Shown here: one piece after another, positions 39,307-49,300 of the stretch
Position numbering within the stretch: the stretch's first letter is position 1
Layout: every line of letters begins with the position of its first letter
Source: Roridomyces roridus
Lineage: Eukaryota > Basidiomycota > Agaricomycetes > Agaricales > Mycenaceae
Assembly (NCBI GenBank): GCA_029378245.1
Contig: JARKIF010000005.1
Coordinates: forward strand, 2,418,001-2,482,000
DNA length: 64,000 bases
Reading direction: 5' to 3'
Notes under the pieces: model-generated
Databases searched by the model: none
Told to the model about the DNA's origin: nothing
Seen by the model: only the letters and a program-made list of their open reading frames with translations
Program-made: the position numbers and the translations under genes

Positions 39307-40339
39307 TCAAGGGCGCAGCGAGCAGGAACCCCACGAGGCGCGCTTTTGGCGCACCTTGTCAAGGAGGGATATGACTTGGGCTGGGATTTGGTCCTTGACC
39401 CGCGTGGGTTTGGGACTGGGGGTAGGTGGTGCGGGTGCAGGTAAGGGGCTGCTCTCACTCGCTGGAGGAGGAGGGACGGAGATCGCAGAGGCAGTGGACG
39501 CACGCCGACTCTTCAGCTTGGTGAGGATAGAGTCCAAGGTGGCGTCGGGGTCGAGTAGGGTGTTGGGGTCCTCATCGGGGTGAGATGAGGAGGAGGAGGA
39601 GGCGCTGTGTCTGCGGAGCTTGGAGACGAGGGCGGCGGAGACGCTGCAGTGGTGCCCCGAATCGTCCGTGGAAGATGAAGACGAAGATGAGCTGCGAGCG
39701 CGACCGCGGAGCTTGTCGAGGACAGCAGCAAGCTTGGTGTGGTTTTGGTGGTGCTCGCAGCCCTCATCGCTCGCTGCGTCCGAAGAAGCGTTGGAGCCTC
39801 GCCGAGCACGCAGTTTGTGCAGGAGGTCGCCGAGGGTGTGGTGTCCCTGCTCCTGCTGCTGCTCACCGTTGGGGTTCTGTGCATCGGAACCGCGACGTCC
39901 GCGGACAAAATCGAGCATATTGTCGAGGCTGCTGCGCCGTGACTCGCGCCGGCGGCGAGCTTCCTCCTCTTCCTCGCGCAGACGATCAAAGTCGTCTACA
40001 TCATCCGAGTCACATTCGTTAAAGTCGAGATGCTGACAAGAAGAAGTTAGGAGAGAGTGGACGGGCCGAGGTGAGGAACGTACAAAGTCCCGGAGTTCGG
40101 GATGGGGGAAGGGCATGTAGCACCGCGGACAGTGGAAGGTCCTTTGATGGTAGCCCAAGATACGCTGCGGCGGGTTCAATGGGGTGCCCGTGTAGATGAG
40201 ATGGAGAACGAACCTTGAGAATGAGCACATCTAATCGACGATCCTTGGCATGAATCTTGGGGTGACTCGATTCGAGATGGTCCTCGAGGTCACAGTAGTT
40301 GAAAAAGGGGAGTTCGCAGAGGGTGCATTCGAGGAGCAT
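39307..40339 (-). CDS. C2H2-type zinc-finger protein with repeated basic R-R-x-S motif
   Basis: Exons 40339-40214, 40164-40084 and 40032-39307 give 310 aa. The N-terminus has a C2H2-like finger (CTLCELPFFNYCDLEDHLES) and a second CxxC pair (HCPRCYMPF). An acidic and Arg-rich linker follows. Then come six spaced copies of a motif like LxxKLRxRRxS: FVRGRRGS, KLRARRGS, KLRGRARS, KLRRHSAS, KLKSRRAS and KVRQKRAS, separated by Ser- and acid-rich spacers. Ser after two basic residues is the pattern favoured by protein kinase A. The ATG at 40339 is chosen because a TATA box lies just upstream. No family name is known to me. Confidence 0.75.
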
Positions 40340-40389
40340 GTTGTGTGATGGTAGGGGAGAAGGTTGTCCGACATTTTGGAATGGGAGGG

Positions 40390-40397
40390 TTTTTATA
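40390..40397 (-). promoter_or_regulatory. TATA box of the zinc-finger gene
   Basis: TATAAAAA on the minus strand, 51-58 bp upstream of the ATG at 40339; it lies within GGGGTATAAAAACCC. Confidence 0.6.
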
Positions 40398-40399
40398 CC

Positions 40400-41677
40400 C
40401 CGCAAGCCCCTTTTTCTTGAGATAAGACTTTTGGAGCGATTGAGCGGCCCGCATTTGTCTCAGTTGTGCATCCGCGTTCCGGAGTGGAGCAACAGTGAGA
40501 CATTGGAGCCTGGACCGGCCTATAGGGCGGTTTTCGACTGTTTTCGACTGTTTTCGAGCGTCGGGCTACTCGGCGAGGCGAGCAAGATCAATGAGACCGG
40601 TGCATGATGCTCCATAGGAATGAATCGAGGCCGGATGTGCGCGTTTGAGGGTGTGATCGCGTTGAGTGAGGTCAAGAGATATATGGTGCGAGGAGGATGG
40701 CAGGCGAATTCCAGATGTGCAATCGAATTCCAGATGTGCAATTTAATTCTCTTCATCCGACTAGTCGCTTGCAGCTGCCGGTCAGTTTTCTATTTGATGG
40801 GTCTTTTGGTTCTCCTCTACCTTCTTTCGTCCTGAATTCGAGCGTTCGCTTGTATTTCTTCACAAGCCGGTTATGGTCAGGAGAAGGGTGGTATCGTTGT
40901 GGGATCTTCAATTGCAGGACGAGCAAGGAACGAGAAGGTGTTCGAGTTCATTTCCAGCTTAGATGGACGCGACGAGGGATGCAGGCAGATAAGAACATGC
41001 ATTGGATATGGACGATACACCAGAACCTGACAGCCACTCGCACCTCCACACCATCGCAGTATACGTCGCCCGAGCAAGAGGTCTCGTGAGTCGTAAGGCG
41101 GGTGGTGGAGCCAGTATACGTCGCAGTCGTAAAGCGGGTACATGAGGGATTGTGGCGCAAGGGAGGGCAGACATTGTCGATGACCTGGCGATATACGATG
41201 ATGAAAAGGTGAAAATGAGGGAATCAACACGCACCAAAGCCCGAATTCCTTCCAGTGGACACTAAAACCTCGACGATGTCACCTTGTGGTCGGCCGGAGA
41301 CTGGGGTTTTAGCACAAAAGAGCATCGGAGGATCGCAAGACGAAACGTTGGAACAGTGTAAGAGCAGGTGAAGAGGTGCGTCATCCTGGCTTGTACCGAA
41401 GTCATCTGCCGTTCAGTGGTATTCAACAGTCGCGAGATGGGGGGAGTAACGGAAGGTGGCGAGGGTAGGAGCGGCTATGTTATCAAGGAAGGTCGCGCGA
41501 ACGGGGCTTGTGCAGCGCTTGACTGCTATTATTGGATCGGCATCAGTACCGCCACATCACTTCTTCCTTCCTCCCACCATCATGGTCAATCAATCGTCGA
41601 TTCACGCGCGCTCAACGCTCCTTCTTGCCCCACACCTCCTCGGTCGACCTAGTGCCCTTGCGGGCATGATTTCCAGA
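40400..41677. other. Intergenic with short direct repeats
   Basis: No coding region supported. Visible repeats: three copies of GTTTTCGACT-like text at 40530-40560, two copies of GAATTCCAGATGTGCAAT at 40709-40743, and two copies of AGTATACGTCGC around 41058 and 41112. Confidence 0.5.
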
Positions 41678-41775
41678 GCCCCTCTTGTCTAATGGCTATG
41701 ACGTCAGACTTCTATATAAGGAAATTTCCATTTATGGCGATCTGGAGGTTGCGGGTTCGAGTCCCGCGAGGGGTT
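41678..41775 (+). tRNA. tRNA-Arg(TCT) with 25-nt intron
   Basis: Acceptor stem GCCCCTC pairs with GAGGGGT. The D arm (GTC...GAC) contains the A box. The anticodon stem TCAGA pairs with TCTGG, the loop reads CTTCTA, and the anticodon is TCT at 41711-41713. The T arm is GCGGG-TTCGAGT-CCCGC with a perfect B box. The intron (41715-41739) starts one base after the anticodon, the standard place, and contains the palindrome GGAAATTTCC. A pyrimidine-rich T run follows as terminator. Confidence 0.93.
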
Positions 41776-42267
41776 GTTTCTCTCTTTTTCAGCCATATTT
41801 TTGCTCCCAGAGGCTCAAAACGTCGAAAAACGCAAGAAGAAAAAACAGGATTTTTCGAGGCCACGTCAATCATGCGAAAAACAAGTGCAAACACCTGACT
41901 TGCTCTCAACATCCTTCTTCGACCCGAAATGTTCTGTCTTGACCTGGGGAGCTATTTCTGCCCTGTGCCTCTCTGAGCTCTCAAGCTCCAGTTTACTTCA
42001 GCAAACTTGCCGCCGACCTCTCAGCCACGATTCCAAAGAACCCTGTGTCTGGAAAGATTGTCTCCGAACTCCGAGTCTTTTGTTAGTTCTTCGTTTACGG
42101 AGAATGTTTGGTACGAGTGGCACAAGCCCCCGGCCGAGGTCAAGTTTGAGCAGAACGTTCAACGATGCAGGTCAACGGGAGGGATGATCAAGATTCGAAT
42201 TGTTCACCTGCTGAACACGGCCTTCAACTTTGACCAAGATGCAGTTTCAGGACGAAATTTCGTCGGA

Positions 42268-42690
42268 TTCTGGCTTTAGGTCTGGGACCGGAAAGTGCCC
42301 AAAGCGACTCGTGTAGCTGCATTTTAAATGTTTATCGAGAGTCGTCGTTACAAATGAACCACGATATCAGGCCCAGTTCAAGATGCGCACACAAGTTTGA
42401 CGAGTAAGCATACAACACACGATAATCTAGGTTCGACACAAGCCCCGACTTGTAAAAATTTGACAAGATGCACTTGGATTCTGGCTTCAAAAGTCGAAAT
42501 TGCCTGAAGCCATGTAACTGCGTTTATTGACGCGTCGTCGCATAACAATTTATCACGAATGAACCACGCACGATACCAGGCCCAGTCCAAGATGCGCACA
42601 CACAAGTTTGACGAAAGCATAGTAAAACACACGATGGCCAGCATACATTATCTCTGCGGCTATGAACAAGATGCAACGCGGTCAAGATAC
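42268..42690. repeat. Tandem duplication of about 210 bp
   Basis: Two adjacent units begin GATTCTGGCTT at 42268 and 42478. Both contain ATGAACCACG, then AGGCCCAGT and AAGATGCGCACACA, then CAAGTTTGACGA. Units are diverged but colinear. The second unit runs into the 3' end of the next gene. The rest of 41776-42267 shows no gene. Confidence 0.75.
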
Positions 42691-42701
42691 AACAAAGCAC
42701 C

Positions 42702-44962
42702 CTACTCATGCTCGTCCCCACTCTCCTCCTCCTCCTCCGAATCTGACGGGACATGTAAATTGGCACGAGGACGGGCGAGCGAGACTTACCCGAGGGGACG
42801 ACGGGGTTGGGAGGCGTGGCACCAGCAAGACTGGCCGGAACAAAGATGGGGACGTCCTTGTTCTGCAGCTCCGCCGAGATCTGACGTATAACGTTCTCGA
42901 GAGCCTGGAGGGCGTACGTCGAGAGGACCTGGACCTGAAGGGGAGGGCACGAGATCCCGGCGGCGGTGGCGGCGATGACGTTGGCGCGGTGCTTGACCTC
43001 GAGCTTTGCGCGGTTAATATGAAGGTTGGCTAGCTCGATGACGAGCTTGCAAAGGTTGGTCTGGGCGTCGCGCATGGCAGCGGCGACTTGCTGCGATTGG
43101 TAGTAATTCTTGATCACGTCAGGCCCGGTTCCGAGGACGTTGGGAGGGAGTTCATGGGCTTGGAAGTTGGCGGAGATTGACTCGTCGTCAAGTATCCTCG
43201 GGGCGGGTCTGGTAAACAAAAATCAGTGGGAACGAGTGGAGGTGCAGAAGGTGCCAGCTCGGGTGGGAGTCGTGTCTGGCAGCGGTTAGGATTGTCGCGC
43301 ATTGCGAGCGCGGGGGATGGACCGCAGATGGTCAGAGGAGGTACGGAGGAGGTACGGAGATCAGATCGGCTATGGAGATTCGCATAGATAATCTTAGCGG
43401 GCGCCGCAACTCGGTCACATGTTGGCGTATACTGATTTGCATGACCGCGTCAATGTCCTGAATATTGCGATTGCGGTAGGTGGAGTACAAGAGGTGCTGG
43501 TGCGATGATAGAGCGTACAGTAAACTGAAAGGTATCTAAGTTCTCTCGGATTCGCTAGAAAGGCGCCATCGTCCATCAGGGCGGGCCCTCGAGCGCGAGG
43601 TAAAGGGAGGCTCACCGAAAAATTCTCATCGTCTGCATCGTCCGAATCCTGCACTGGCTTATATCTATCTGCTGCGTATCGGGTTTGAAGCGAGGAGTGC
43701 GAGCTTGCGTGCGTGCAAAGGAGCTTAAAAGGCACCGTGGTTCATCAGCGCGCTGGCCAGGTAACCTAGAGGAACGGGCTCACTGGGTTCTAGTTGTCGT
43801 CTCCAAGTCTTCGACGTCATTCTCTGCGATGGCTAAAGCTTTGGGTTCATGCGTATCCAGTTCGAAGTGGGGGAGTCCTAGTGTTGCGTGTAAAGGTTCA
43901 ACGCTAGAAACGCACCATCGTCCATCAGCGCGCGGCCCTCCCAACACAAGTGAGGGGCTCACCGAAAGGTTCTTGTTCTCGTTCATATCAATGGTCTGCC
44001 TGGCCGAGTAACAACGCAGACAGTAGAGACGATGAAACGAATCGTCGGGATAGTAGGGACACTAGTATATCGAGTTGGAGCGCTAGAAAGGTGCCATCGT
44101 CCGTCAGCGCTCGAGAATCGGGATGTGAGGGGAAGGGCTCACCGAAAGATTCTCGTCGTCTGCATCATCCAAGTCCTCGAAAGTAGCTTTGGACTTGCGC
44201 TGGGCGGTGGTGCTGTCGGCTGCAACGTCGGCCGTGCAGCTCTCGTTCTTGTTCTCGTTGGCAGACGAAACGAGGAGGGAAGTAGTTGCAGTTGGCAAAG
44301 ATACCTCGGCGGGTTCTTGAGGGAAGGGTGCGGTGGGAGATGTGGTGCTGCCCGCCTGGGTCATTGCATCGGCTTCCTTGATGATCTCCTGTGCGAGCAC
44401 CGAGTCGTGACGGATCTTGTACGCGTCCTTGAGCTTTTGCCGGTGGCGTAAAGCTTTCCTCGTCGCGTCCCAGTTTTTGGGTCTATACTTGCTCAGCGCG
44501 ATGGGCATGTAGTTCTGCAAATTGGTGAGGAGAGAATCGAGTGCAGGCGGCAAGATGCTTACCTCGGTGGTGGGTTCTTGAGTGAGGGGCGCGGTGGGGG
44601 TCGTGGTGCTGCCCGAGGCGCTGCACTGGATGAAAGGTTTAGCAACAAAAAGAGGGTGAGGAGAGGGTACTCGCGTTGTCGCGGGACTGGGAAGTGGTGA
44701 ATATCGTCTTTTCTTTGCCCTTTGACGCTATCGACGAGGACTTGGTTCGGCAGGAAGAGGAGGAGGGCGTAAAGTTGGCACCGCCTTCCATCATGCCTTT
44801 AATCCTGCCGCGGAATTCGGGGTTCTGGATGTCGGCGGCGAGCTCCCCAGCACGCTTGACATGCGATTTACGGAGGTGGAAGACTGGGAGCTCGAGCGCG
44901 CTGGGTTCGAAGTTGGACACGGTTACTTTCCTCTCGGGCTTGGATTTGGTGGTCCGGCCCAT
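42702..44962 (-). CDS. Unknown basidiomycete gene; coding ends clear, middle unresolved
   Basis: The 5' end starts MGRTTKSKPERKVTVSNFEP, the first ATG of the frame. Exons continue through NPEFRGRIKGMMEGG, a spliced Ser/Thr-rich piece and NYMPIALSKYRPKNWDATRK. The 3' exons read ILDDESISANFQAHELPPNV and NLHINRAKLEVKHRANVIAA. A final intron (42770-42721) leads to an acidic C-terminus ending SGDEHE with the stop at 42702. Between them (43.5-44.2 kb) lies a four-copy exon-intron cassette array whose reading cannot be settled by eye. It may be one gene or two. No domain is recognised; the protein is charged and looks nuclear or RNA-related, but that is a guess. Confidence 0.5.
43540..44190 (-). repeat. 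Four tandem exon-intron cassettes, period 168-180 bp
   Basis: On the minus strand, exon ends such as GACGAGAATCTTTCG are followed by donor GTGAGCC, and each intron carries a block like GATGGACGATGGCGCCTTTCTAG-type sequence near its end. Donor bases fall at 44142, 43962, 43783 and 43615. The third copy has a changed donor context (CCCAGTGAGCC) and its CTTTCTAG has become CTTTTAAG. Confidence 0.8.
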
Positions 44963-45123
44963 GATGGTGGATTGAGTCCAAGAGAGGCGGCTGATCAAAG
45001 ACTGATGGCAAACAGTCTGTCTCCACAAAATCCATCTATTAGGTAGACAATAAAACCAACAGTAGTGTAATCCAGGTAAGCATGTAGTACAGCAAAGATA
45101 GCGAATAAGTTATAGCAAAAGTT

Positions 45124-46362
45124 CTAGGCCACAGCAACGCGCGGCGTAGCAGGCCTGACCCGACTCCGACTTCGACTCCTGCTCCGCTCACGACCGGGTT
45201 TCAAATTCCACCAACGCGTACGAGGAGAGCGCTCAGGGAGACTCAATCCCGCCGGCGCGCTGGCGCTGGGTGGAAGATTGGCCCATCTGGGCTGCTCTAC
45301 GCTCGAGGAGGCAGACTCGACAGACCCCGAGATGCTGCTGCGTACAGACGCTGCAGATGACGTTGTCTCATCTTCGCCAGTGACGAGCTTGGTAAACGGA
45401 CTGAGCAGCCGCGGGTCGCGAACGGGGGCGGGGTTGAAGAGAGCATCGATGAGAGAAGCAGTCGCGCCTGGCCCATATGCACGGGGTAGAGCACGCATGT
45501 CAAATACTGCAGGGTCGGTGGGAGGACGGGAGTAGAGATCGAGGGCCTGAGGACGCGTACGGTAGACCTCGGAATGGCTCGTGAGGAGCGTTGAGACGCC
45601 CGCGAGGATCTCACCGAGAGGAAGAGGCGGGGCGACGAATTGTGGGAGGGTATGTTTGCTCGGTGCAGGCTCGACGCGAACGGACAGGCGAAGAGTCGCG
45701 TTGGTCTTGCTGTCAGATAGGAGGTAACGCCGCGTAACGGTGCCCTTGCGCTTTCCCTGGTTGGGGACGCTATCGGCGAATTCGGCAAGGTCGAGCTCGA
45801 CAGTGCCAAGTCGTGGATTCGCAGGCGCGTCGGGGTCATTCGCAATGACGCGTTGGAGGACAGTGAGCTTGAAAGGGAGCGGCAGGAGCTTGTGGGTGTG
45901 ACGCTCGATCGACATTTGCACCACAGTCGAAAGCGGCTGCTCCCAAATCACCGAATGCTCGCGTAGGGGAACCCAGGGCGTCTGGCCCCGCGCAGAGGTC
46001 GTTTCCTCATGCGAGTCATCTTCCTTCGAGAGGCTCGAGTCCGAGGCAGCTTTGCCTTGAGACGGGATAGAGAGGGTATGGGGATCGTCGGTGCTGGCTT
46101 CTCCGCTGACCATACTATGATTGTCGCCGGAAGAGTCGTGGTCAGGCTCAGGTTCGGGCTCCTGATGAGCCCTCTCCTTGCCCTTGACCGACTTGGTGTT
46201 CTTGAACTTCCAGCGACACCCAAACTCCCCGCTGACGAGGGGTACACTGGCGAGCTGGTGAATGGTGATACGGACGTCGAAGAGAGCATGTCGGGGGAGG
46301 AGGTGGCCCAGTTGGGTTCTCAGCTTGCCTGGGGCGTGGGGATCTTGGTCTGGAGAGGACAT
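45124..46362 (-). CDS. NT-C2 domain protein (EEIG1/EHBP1-type N-terminal C2)
   Basis: A single exon of 412 aa. The start (LPRHALFDVRITIHQLASVP, then GEFGCRWKFKN) and the later blocks HSVIWEQPLSTVVQMSIE, LLPLPFKLTVLQRVI, LGTVELDLAEFAD and TRRYLLSDSKTNATLRLSV fit the NT-type C2 domain (~residues 20-235). Between the second and third strands is an acidic Ser-rich insert of about 75 residues. The C-terminal half is low complexity and ends in an Arg-Ser repeat (RSRSRSRSR). NT-C2 proteins bind membranes and link to cytoskeleton or endocytosis. The ATG at 46362 is preceded by an A-rich context. Confidence in the domain is good; the pathway is unknown. Confidence 0.85.
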   Translation of the reverse strand: MSSPDQDPHAPGKLRTQLGHLLPRHALFDVRITIHQLASVPLVSGEFGCRWKFKNTKSVKGKERAHQEPEPEPDHDSSGDNHSMVSGEASTDDPHTLSIPSQGKAASDSSLSKEDDSHEETTSARGQTPWVPLREHSVIWEQPLSTVVQMSIERHTHKLLPLPFKLTVLQRVIANDPDAPANPRLGTVELDLAEFADSVPNQGKRKGTVTRRYLLSDSKTNATLRLSVRVEPAPSKHTLPQFVAPPLPLGEILAGVSTLLTSHSEVYRTRPQALDLYSRPPTDPAVFDMRALPRAYGPGATASLIDALFNPAPVRDPRLLSPFTKLVTGEDETTSSAASVRSSISGSVESASSSVEQPRWANLPPSASAPAGLSLPERSPRTRWWNLKPGRERSRSRSRSRVRPATPRVAVA

Positions 46363-46861
46363 GGCGGCATTGAGAAGAGAAACAGGTCAATTCAGTAATA
46401 TGCGTCTTGGTAAACGTGCCCCATATGGAACTCCTGACAGCGATCAAACCAATCTTCGTCTCAACCAGTTTTTGCTGCTCGCTCCCATTGTTCGCCCGGC
46501 TCTCTCTCGCGGTTTTCTGGAATACAAAATTTCCGGCCAATCCAAATCTCCCACGTCGGCGACATACGAACGTTCTGGGATAATTCTTCCGGCGCTCTCA
46601 CCTTGATTCCGATTTGTGTCCGCAACTGTGGGCGCTAGAACTTGGCTCTACATCTCTTTTACGTCGGACTGCTACACGTTCCCGCCGCCACCATCACGCT
46701 CGACGGGCGCCCGTTTCCCGTCAGAGTCCGGCGTTGTCTTGATTCCCATGTGGTACACGGGCGCTTGGTCAGAGGGACATCTCCGGATATCTATCCCCCG
46801 GCACTTGAAGCCGGTCGACTGCAGAGACTCTTGCAAGAGAGCAAACTATAGATATATTGAC

Positions 46862-47435
46862 CCCGTACTCCTGTGGACTTCTTGAAATACAACTCTCAAA
46901 TCGTGCAAATTGTGCTCATGATGCTAGAGCCTGCCGAGCTTGAAGCTTGAAGCCATTAATAAGTTTCGCCTTTCGACTCCGCCCTCAGACTTATTCGTTG
47001 GCCGGTGCTACGTTGCATCTTTGCTTTCCTTTACTTTGAATCATCCCTATTTTATTGCGGGCACCGTAAGGCTGCATAATTCTCGAGACAGGTCGGAAGT
47101 CGTGGGCCGCCTGCCTACAGCTCTACTGTCCAAGGACGGCGTGCGCGTCTTTTCGGTGGACATTGATTTGATTCAAGAAGACTGCCCCGCCCTCTTTTAT
47201 GTCGTCGTCTCCGCCGTACCCTCCGCGTCGTATAAAGTTCAAGACCGAATGGCTGAAGGATGGATGTATCTATATGAACGTGGCGGCGGATAAGAATTCC
47301 GAGGCGGATGTGAGGGAGAAGGCGTCTTTGTACCTCCCTGCGGTTGGCAAAGTGACGATCCTGATGCTCTTGCGCAACTTGTGCGTGTCTACTCCTAGAT
47401 TACGGTTGCAGCGGTACGGTGTAAGGCCGCAGTAA
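46862..47435 (+). pseudogene. Remnant of NAD-dependent methylenetetrahydrofolate dehydrogenase
   Basis: Decayed but clear pieces of a fungal Mtd1-like enzyme: TPVDFLKYN near 46870, then RSEVVGRLPTALLSKDGVRV and FSVDIDLIQ (NAD-binding part), VVVSAVPSASYKV, and in a shifted frame TEWLKDGCIYMNVAADKN, REKASLYLPAVGKVTILMLL and RNL. At least one frameshift (near 47238) and lost 5' exons make it non-functional. The functional gene oxidises 5,10-methylene-THF in one-carbon metabolism; it should exist elsewhere in the genome. The stretch 46616-46860 has one 69-codon ORF without a recognised family. Confidence 0.75.
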
Positions 47436-47760
47436 TCAATAGAGCCCTTGTACATAGATGTGTCTTGAAACAATACTAGACATTCGACATAAACCACTGA
47501 CAGTGAACAATAAAAATATGTCAGCAATTTAAGCAAAAGGAAGGCAACTGGCCACTATTCCACCTTGGTGGTAGCCGTCCGCATCAGCCAGTGGAAGCAA
47601 CTAGTCGCTGTTCCACTCTCGTGGCAGCCGTCCGCATCTCCGGTTGTTCCTACTACCTGGCTAGCCCCATAACACACCCTCACCCGACGAGGGGGAATAG
47701 GAGATAGGCAGGGAGGAACGTGGCTAGTCCGATAATACACCCGACGAGGAGAAATACAGA

Positions 47761-48195
47761 CTAGGCACTGCTCCAGCGTGGCTCGAACTGATCACCGCCT
47801 CCAAAGAGGGGATCACAGTCGGCCCACGACAGGAACCGCTCCTCCACAGAGGAGCGCGCAAACGAAGGAACGATCTTTGAGTAGTGGTGCTCTTGAGAGT
47901 ACAAGTCGATGTCTTCGTCCATTTCCATTTTGAGCTTGCGATTTGTGATCCACTGATCCGGTAACACTCTCTTCTCTCCCTCGTCCTCGTTACACGCCCT
48001 GCAACACAAGTGAACTCCACTGGATTCCTCCATCAGTACACGGCGAAGGCGCCTCAAGTCAAACGGCGCGGGCAGCGGTGCGTATCGTTCTCTATCCGCA
48101 TGCGACTCCTCCCTCACGTCGAATTGGCCAATAAAGGTCGCAAAAATGACTTCTTTCCAGGAAGCAGACGAGCGCATCATCATACAGAAATGCAA
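47761..48195 (-). CDS. Hypothetical ORF with CxxC motif, doubtful
   Basis: A 144-codon frame overlapping the 5' end of the kinase-like gene on the other strand. It reads HLCCRACNEDEG, then LPDQWITNRKLKMEMDED. A similar segment (ITNRKLKAEN) occurs at about 49.23-49.27 kb on the same strand, so this may be the end of an older repeated gene. No family is known. Tandem repeats (GTAGCCGTCCGCATC and similar) lie just beyond it at 47560-47750. Confidence 0.3.
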   Translation of the reverse strand: MHFCMMMRSSASWKEVIFATFIGQFDVREESHADRERYAPLPAPFDLRRLRRVLMEESSGVHLCCRACNEDEGEKRVLPDQWITNRKLKMEMDEDIDLYSQEHHYSKIVPSFARSSVEERFLSWADCDPLFGGGDQFEPRWSSA

Positions 48196-49102
48196 ACTTT
48201 GTCAAGAGTATCCGGGCAGCTCTGGAATCTTTGCCTGCGAGCTCGGGAAGAAGACGTACATGGTCAAGTTTGGCCCCTCCCCCCGCAAATCTACGGCAGC
48301 GCGTATCGCCAACCAGCGCTACCTCTCCTCCGCCGCTCAGAACGCTGACAAGATTCGCATTCCGAATATCGTACACGAGTTCCAAGACGAGTCCGAACGG
48401 GGAGTAAAGACCACCTATCTCGTAATGGAATTTATCGACCTTGTGGAATCTCCATCCGACAAGGACACGAGGATTGAGAACGCTGTGCGATGGCTTGCAA
48501 CAGTTGCACCTCCTCAGGATCACAAATTGGGGCCCCTCGGAGGCGGATATATTGTCCACAGGTTCTTCAACGAGAACGAGGCGGATCTGGTTTTCCACGA
48601 CGTCCGAGCCCTCGAACGTTATGTAGAGAAGGTATGTGTCGAGTTGATCGGATGATTCTATCTTCACTAACCATTTTCTTTGCAAACAGGGCCGAAAAAG
48701 GCTTTGCCGCCTCGAAACAATAACAAGACACGTCGAACTCACAGACGAACCGGTCATCTGTGTCCAATGACATGGATGAAAGCCACTTTGGCTTTGACCA
48801 GGAGGGCAATATTGTCGTGATGGGGCTGAGGAGCATCTCCTTTTTACCTCACTCCTTCGGGAGGTACGCGCTTCAAAGCGCAATGGGCCATTACGGCCGC
48901 CTTCCCAACAAGTTTGGGTGGTCGGGTGAGGCCAATCAACTAACGATGGGCACGGTCGCCTCTGTTTTGGCCATGACAGGCGACACGACCCTTGGTGAGT
49001 CGATCTCCTCCTTGTATCGCCATATCCCTTGAATATTTGACTGGTTTTCGATCTCTAGGCCTTGACGAATACGGGGAGGCCAAGAAAAGGAGACGAGGTT
49101 GA
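48146..49102 (+). pseudogene. Degenerate protein kinase-like gene (fungal PKL/FunK1-related)
   Basis: Exon 1 (48146-48631) reads MTSFQEADERIII, then GIFACELGKKTYMVKFG and FQDESERGVKTTYLVMEFID, typical of a small kinase-like family abundant in mushrooms. After an intron the text ELTDEPVICVQ is joined to DMDESHFGFD only by a one-base shift near 48768. The catalytic-loop Asn (usually DxSNFG) is His here, and the metal-binding Asp of the next strand (usually MDFG) is Gly in VVMGLRS. The last intron (48995-49060) is normal and the frame ends KKRRRG. An alternative splice could skip the shift, but the lost residues remain, so it is inactive or a pseudokinase. Confidence 0.7.
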
Positions 49103-49300
49103 CGTTCTCATGCAATTCTCATGGACTTTTGAGAGAATAATCTGTGGGTCTCGGCGGCAGGTGGTTCGGAGACGTTAGAATGCTAATAATTGATCACCAG
49201 AGTCTTGTAAGTAGAATACATGTCCATTTTCCGCTTTGAGCTTGCGATTTGTGATCCGGTGGTCGGATCTGACTCGGGTTCTGATTCTTGCCACAATCAT

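Noticed and set aside
40530..40745. Short direct repeats that look like a CRISPR-type array
   Set aside because: Too few, too short and irregularly spaced, in a fungal genome; treated as simple repeats.
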